The notes under the pieces were generated by a model. That model made no database searches. It worked only from the letters and a program-made list of their open reading frames with translations, and was not told the DNA's origin. The position numbers were made by a program, and so were the translations under genes. Positions 60,525 through 64,000 of a stretch of 64,000 nt of DNA are shown here, piece by piece. Position 1 is the first letter of the stretch, and each line of letters opens with the position of its first letter. The stretch covers positions 62,001 to 126,000 of the forward strand of contig NZ_SZPR01000008.1 of NCBI RefSeq assembly GCF_005280195.1. Reading direction: 5' to 3'. The stretch is from Streptomyces galbus. Lineage in GTDB: Bacteria > Actinomycetota > Actinomycetes > Streptomycetales > Streptomycetaceae.

Positions 60525-61346
60525 ATGCCGAAGGCGCAGGAGACCGCCGTCTACACGCACGGGCACCACGAGTCGGTGCTGCGGTCGCACACCTGGCGCA
60601 CCGCCGCCAACTCAGCGGCCTACCTGATCGGTTCGCTCAAGCCCCACATGAAGGTCCTCGACGTCGGCTGCGGCCCCGGCACCATCACCGCCGACCTGGC
60701 CGCCCTGGTCCCCGAGGGGCACGTCACCGGCGTCGACCACGCGGCGGGCATCCTGGACCGGGCCCGGGCCACGGCGGCGGAACGGGGCCTGCGCAACGTC
60801 GACTTCGCGGTCGCGGACGTCCACGCCCTGGACTACCCGGACGACACCTTCTGCGTGGTCCACGCCCACCAGGTGCTCCAGCACGTGGGCGACCCGGTGC
60901 AGGCGCTGCGCGAGATGCGCCGGGTGACCAAGCCGGGCGGCTTCGTCGCCGTACGGGACTCCGACTACGCGGCGATGACCTGGTACCCGGAGTCGGCGGG
61001 GCTGGACGGCTGGCTGGACCTGTACCGGCGGGTGGCCCGGGCCAACGGCGGCGAGCCCGACGCCGGGCGCCGGCTGAAGGCGTGGGCGCTGGCCGCGGGC
61101 TTCACCGACGTCACCGCCACGTCCGCGACCTGGACCTTCAGCACGCCCGAGGAGCGGCAGTGGTGGAGCGGCCTGTGGGCGGACCGCACGGTGGCCTCGG
61201 CCTACGCCGAGCGGGCCACCGGGGGCGGCCACGCCACGCCGGACGAGCTGGCGGCCGTGGCGGAGGCCTGGCGGGAGTGGGGACGGCGCGAGGACGCCTG
61301 GTTCGCGGTGCTGCACGGAGAGGTCCTGTGCAGGAAGGACGCCTGA
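60525..61346 (+). CDS. Class I SAM-dependent methyltransferase
   Basis: 273 residues, UbiE/Methyltransf_11 type. Motif I is VLDVGCGPGTITADLAAL, then VTGVDHAAGILDRARATAAE and HVGDPVQALREMRRVTKPGGFVAVRDSDY; a C-terminal WTFSTPEERQWWSGLW helix follows. GAAGGGG precedes the ATG. It is convergent with gvpK. Substrate unknown; it is similar in length and motif pattern to general small-molecule methyltransferases of Streptomyces. Confidence 0.9.
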   Translation: MPKAQETAVYTHGHHESVLRSHTWRTAANSAAYLIGSLKPHMKVLDVGCGPGTITADLAALVPEGHVTGVDHAAGILDRARATAAERGLRNVDFAVADVHALDYPDDTFCVVHAHQVLQHVGDPVQALREMRRVTKPGGFVAVRDSDYAAMTWYPESAGLDGWLDLYRRVARANGGEPDAGRRLKAWALAAGFTDVTATSATWTFSTPEERQWWSGLWADRTVASAYAERATGGGHATPDELAAVAEAWREWGRREDAWFAVLHGEVLCRKDA

Positions 61347-61385
61347 CAACCGGATAATGTCCGCGATGCGGGCCGTGCGGACAGC

Positions 61386-61404
61386 GGGGGCCCGACGCGC
61401 CCCC
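61386..61404. terminator. Hairpin between the methyltransferase and gvpK
   Basis: GGGGGC / GCCCCC, 6 bp with a 7-base loop, in a 79-base gap between convergent genes; a second weak hairpin GTCCGC / GCGGAC lies at 61359-61382. Confidence 0.5.
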
Positions 61405-61425
61405 CGGGGCTGGCTCCGCCCGGAA

Positions 61426-61710
61426 TCACTCCCGGGGCAGCAGTGGCCCGAGCGGCCCGAGGTCCAGGTTCAGGTCCTCGGGCCGCAGCCCGTACCGGTC
61501 CCGCAGCTCGGCCATCCGGTCGTCGAGCAGCATCAGGGTCAGCCCGATCCGCTCCTCCTGCTCCTCGCTGAGGTCGCCCTGGTCGAAGCGGCGCACGGCC
61601 TGCCGCTCCATGAGCTGGCGGAGCAGTTCGACCACGGTGAGCACGAGCTTGACCAGGTCACGCTCGACGGTGTCCGGTTCCAGGTCCATGCGCCTGCGCG
61701 GCGGTGTCAC
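61426..61710 (-). CDS. gvpK: Gas vesicle protein GvpK
   Basis: 94 residues, the last gene of the gvp operon. The GvpK core is clear: LEPDTVERDLVKLVLTVVELLRQLMERQAVRRFDQGDLSEEQEERIGLTLMLLDDRM when taken in its parts. GvpK is an accessory assembly protein. GTG at 61710 overlaps the gvpS stop by four bases and gives the expected N-terminus; the frame extends slightly upstream. Confidence 0.9.
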   Translation of the reverse strand: MTPPRRRMDLEPDTVERDLVKLVLTVVELLRQLMERQAVRRFDQGDLSEEQEERIGLTLMLLDDRMAELRDRYGLRPEDLNLDLGPLGPLLPRE

Positions 61711-61895
61711 GGCAAGTCTCCCCACGGTGAGGGCACGTTCTCGTTGACGGAGCTGATGAGCGCGTTGAGGTCGATGCGGACCAGGTCCACGTCGGCGATG
61801 CGCAGGGTGATGTCGCCCGCGATCACCACGCCGCCGGCCAGCAGCCGGTCCAGCAGGTCCACGAGCGCGATCTCACGGCGTTCGACGACGGTCAC
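61707..61895 (-). CDS. gvpS: Gas vesicle protein GvpS (GvpA/J superfamily, short)
   Basis: 62 residues. EIALVDLLDRLLAGGVVIAG and DITLRIADVDLVRIDLNALI carry the GvpA/J-type beta-strand and amphipathic pattern. Small relatives like this are minor structural or nucleating proteins. GTG start overlaps the gvpL stop (GTGA) and its stop overlaps the gvpK GTG. Confidence 0.85.
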   Translation of the reverse strand: MTVVERREIALVDLLDRLLAGGVVIAGDITLRIADVDLVRIDLNALISSVNENVPSPWGDLP

Positions 61896-62710
61896 TCGGC
61901 CTCCCCTGATGTGTCGCCCGTACCGCCGGTGCCGGCCGCCTCGCCCGCACCGCGCCCCTCGGGATCGACGAACGAATAGGCCGCCCACGGGCCGGTGAGC
62001 TCCACGCGCATGCCCGGCTCCTCGTCCTTCGTGTGGTCGACGAGCTCCACGAACTCCTCGGAGTGGGCGCGCGGCACGAGGTACGCCGCGTTGAGCACGT
62101 TGTGCCCCGAGCCCCGGGTGAGCGCGGAGTTCTGCGGGGCGTGCAGACGGGAGTCCTCGGCGTGCGCGGCCAGCGTGCCGTGCAGCCGGGTGGCGAACCG
62201 CTCCGCCGCACGCCACCGGTCCTCGCGCTCCTGGGCCCGGTTGCGCCGCTGGCGCAGGTAGTCCCGGCCCGAGACCGGTTTCGCCGCGGGCGCGGCCTCG
62301 GCCGGCTCCTCGCCGCCCTCGATGTAGACCTTCACGCCCCACTCCACGCGGCCGTCGAGCCGGTCCAGCGTGCGCCGGAACGCCTCCTCGCCGGACTCGA
62401 TCATCACGCGCACCCCGCTGTCGTCGCGGAACACCGTGGCGAGCCGCAGCGGCAGCGGGGTGGTGACCGCGGTGAGCGCGTCGACCACCTGCTGGTGGGC
62501 CCGGGCGGTGGCGCCGAGCCAGTCGAGGTCCTCCAGGTGCTCGCGCAGCGGCGCCTCCGCGAAGTCGCCCTCCGGCACCGAGCTGACCACGGCGACCAGG
62601 CCGTGGTGGGCCAGCATCTTGACCGGAGCGCCGCCCACGCCCGTGAGCTGGGCCTGGAGCGGCGCGTCGAAGGGGCGGCAGACCGCGTAGACGTAGCGCA
62701 GTCCGGTCAT
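61892..62710 (-). CDS. gvpL: Gas vesicle protein GvpL/GvpF
   Basis: 272 residues. It starts LRYVYAVCRPFDAPLQAQLTG and has LAHHGLVAVVSSVPEGDFAE, HQQVVDALTAVTTPLPLRLATVF and EWGVKVYIEG, the GvpL/F pattern. These proteins bind GvpA monomers and prevent premature aggregation during vesicle assembly. The C-terminus is Gly/Ala-rich. ATG overlaps the gvpJ stop by four bases. Confidence 0.9.
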   Translation of the reverse strand: MTGLRYVYAVCRPFDAPLQAQLTGVGGAPVKMLAHHGLVAVVSSVPEGDFAEAPLREHLEDLDWLGATARAHQQVVDALTAVTTPLPLRLATVFRDDSGVRVMIESGEEAFRRTLDRLDGRVEWGVKVYIEGGEEPAEAAPAAKPVSGRDYLRQRRNRAQEREDRWRAAERFATRLHGTLAAHAEDSRLHAPQNSALTRGSGHNVLNAAYLVPRAHSEEFVELVDHTKDEEPGMRVELTGPWAAYSFVDPEGRGAGEAAGTGGTGDTSGEAE

Positions 62711-63045
62711 GGGGCCTCCTCCTCGCGGGTGCGGCCCAGCTCCAGCTGTTCGAGCCGGGCCAGTCGCTCCCGCAGTTCGGCGTTCTCACGGGCGAGCTCG
62801 TCGCGGCGGGCACCGGAGGACAACGACGGGTCGGACTCCCACCAGTCGATCCCCATCTCCTTGGCCTTGTCCACCGAGGCGACGATCAGGCGGAGCTTGA
62901 TGGTGAGCAGTTCGATGTCGAGCAGGTTGATCCGGATGTCACCCGCGATCACGATCCCCTTGTCGAGGACGCGCTCGAGGATGTCCGCGAGGTTGGCGCC
63001 GCCGCCCTGGCCGTACGGATCGGGCAGTCGGGAGGCCGTCGTCAT
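62707..63045 (-). CDS. gvpJ: Gas vesicle protein GvpJ
   Basis: 112 residues. The GvpA-like core (LADILERVLDKGIVIAGDIRINLLDIELLTIKLRLIVASVDKAKEMGIDWW in parts) is followed by a coiled-coil tail (DELARENAELRERLARLEQLELGR). GvpJ is a minor shell or nucleation protein. ATG overlaps the upstream gene's stop (ATGA). Confidence 0.9.
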   Translation of the reverse strand: MTTASRLPDPYGQGGGANLADILERVLDKGIVIAGDIRINLLDIELLTIKLRLIVASVDKAKEMGIDWWESDPSLSSGARRDELARENAELRERLARLEQLELGRTREEEAP

Positions 63046-64000
63046 CGCCGGCTCCCCTCCTCGGCGGACTCCTCCTCCGGCTCCTCCTCGGTCTCGTACT
63101 CGTCCTCGTACTCGCCCTCGGCCTCTTCCTCGCCCTCGGGCTCCTCGTCGTACTCGGCGTCGTCCTCGGCCGTGGCGTCCTCCTCGGCGTACTCCGCGTC
63201 GTCCTCGGGCTCCTCCTCGCCCTCGGGCTCCTCGTCGTACTCCGCCTCGGCGTCGTCCTCGCCGTCCTCGGCGTCGGCGTCCTCGTCGTACTCCGCCTCG
63301 GCGTCCTCGTCCTCGACGTCCTCGCCGGCCTCGCCGTTCGCCTCGGCCTCGTCGGCGTCCTCGGCCTCGTCGGCGTCCTCGGCCTCGTCGGCCTGTTCGT
63401 TCTGCTCGTTCTCCTCTTCCTCCTCCGCCACGGCGTCCTCGTGGCTGCGAACCACTTCGCCGTCGCGGATCTCGCCGCGCCAGCCCTCCTGGGCCTCGCC
63501 CTTGAGGGTGACGTAGCGCGCGAAGTGCTTGAGGTCGAGACGGGCGCGGCGGCCCTGGGCGCGCCAGATGTTGCCCGTCTTCTCGAAGAGACCGGAGGGG
63601 TAGTACTCGATCACGAGCAGGACACGCGTGAGGTTGTCACCGAGGGAGTGGAAGGTGACCACGCCCTTGGTGGAGCCCTTGGCGCCCTCCGACGTCCAGG
63701 CGATCCTCTGGTCCGGGACCTGCTCGGTCGTGGTCGCCTTCCAGCTACGACTGGACCAGAAGATCTTCGCCTGCCAGTCGGAGTGGGTGTCGTCGGCGCG
63801 GTTGGCGCTCTTGACACCCTTGGCGAAGGTGCTGAAGTCCTGGTAGCGCGTCCACTGGTCGTACGCCGTGCGCAGGGGCACCCCGACGTCGATGTACTCC
63901 ATGATCACGGTGGGCTTGTTGCCGGCCCCACCCTTGCCCTTGCCGCCGCCCTTGCCGCCGAGGTTCTTCAGGGCGCCGGTGACCTTGTCCTTGACGCGGG
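63042..64000 (-). CDS. gvpZ: Gas vesicle cluster SRPBCC protein with acidic tail (GvpZ position), 5' end missing
   Basis: The frame runs open to the window edge, so ATG at 63908 is internal. The visible 318 residues begin RVKDKVTGALKNLGG, then a Lys/Gly-rich hinge, then an SRPBCC/START-like domain (PTVIMEYIDVGVPLRTAYDQW, FSTFAKGVKSANR, VIEYYPSGLFEKTG). The last ~130 residues are almost only Glu, Asp, Ala and Tyr (EYDEEPEGEEE occurs twice). The name follows position before gvpJ, from memory of the S. coelicolor order. It is translationally coupled to gvpJ. Confidence 0.82.
   Translation of the reverse strand, partial: RVKDKVTGALKNLGGKGGGKGKGGAGNKPTVIMEYIDVGVPLRTAYDQWTRYQDFSTFAKGVKSANRADDTHSDWQAKIFWSSRSWKATTTEQVPDQRIAWTSEGAKGSTKGVVTFHSLGDNLTRVLLVIEYYPSGLFEKTGNIWRAQGRRARLDLKHFARYVTLKGEAQEGWRGEIRDGEVVRSHEDAVAEEEEENEQNEQADEAEDADEAEDADEAEANGEAGEDVEDEDAEAEYDEDADAEDGEDDAEAEYDEEPEGEEEPEDDAEYAEEDATAEDDAEYDEEPEGEEEAEGEYEDEYETEEEPEEESAEEGSRR

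Noticed and set aside
63905..64000. Separate gvpY gene at the window edge
   Set aside because: The reading frame of the SRPBCC protein continues without a stop to the edge, so this stretch belongs to the same gene.

Overview
The window is high-GC actinobacterial chromosome, almost certainly Streptomyces. The evidence is pervasive G/C at third codon positions, frequent GTG and TTG starts, family-2 carbohydrate-binding modules on secreted cellulases, a CebR-type operator, tandem XRE regulators, a SigB/F/G-type sigma factor and a streptomycete-style gas vesicle operon. From memory, the order (FabH-like, fdhD, cellulases, nar gene, sigma factor, gvp) resembles the SCO65xx arm region of S. coelicolor. 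That synteny is an inference and was not checked here.

Left part (1-16 kb) is an accessory metabolic region made of regulator/target pairs: a truncated FabH-like synthase; fdhD; LysR with a divergent SDR around a perfect palindrome; a transporter-hydrolase operon with its own divergent LysR; TetR with a divergent MFS pump around three 18-bp operator iterons; a double Lrp regulator with a divergent second MFS pump; then an acyl-CoA synthetase, an aldo/keto reductase, an SDR and a methyltransferase. 

Middle part (16-25.5 kb) is a cellulose/xyloglucan degradation locus. GH5 and GH6 run leftward; GH48 and GH74 run rightward. All four are secreted and carry CBM2. The GH5/GH48 intergenic region holds one perfect CebR-type 14-mer and one 12/14 match, so the pairs look co-induced by cello-oligosaccharides. 

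Next (25.5-34 kb) come small regulatory and unknown genes: a WYL regulator whose start codon lies in a 31-bp perfect palindrome, facing a two-gene operon of unknown function; methyltransferases; a pterin dehydratase; two XRE regulators; an orphan narJ; TetR; an SGNH hydrolase. Then (34-50 kb) a stand-alone dnaK paralogue, OsmC, a MoxR/VWA-metallopeptidase pair, a holin-like/phosphatase fusion, two metallo-beta-lactamase-fold genes with DedA, a degenerate aminotransferase-like protein, a surface protein, a sigma factor and a pyruvate-oxidase-like TPP enzyme.

The stretch 50.8-55.8 kb looks like a decaying accessory island: a secreted metzincin paired with a lipoprotein, an EcsC-like gene without a convincing start, a gene remnant coupled to another lipoprotein, and a DUF2075 ATPase reduced to its two ends. 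After it (55.8-61.4 kb) come stress-type genes (DUF2795, PfpI/DJ-1, DUF6158, ABC-F, phosphatases, methyltransferase). The right edge holds the distal end of a gas vesicle operon, Z-J-L-S-K, in which every junction is a 4-nt start/stop overlap; it runs off the window. No tRNA, rRNA, intact insertion sequence or CRISPR array was seen.
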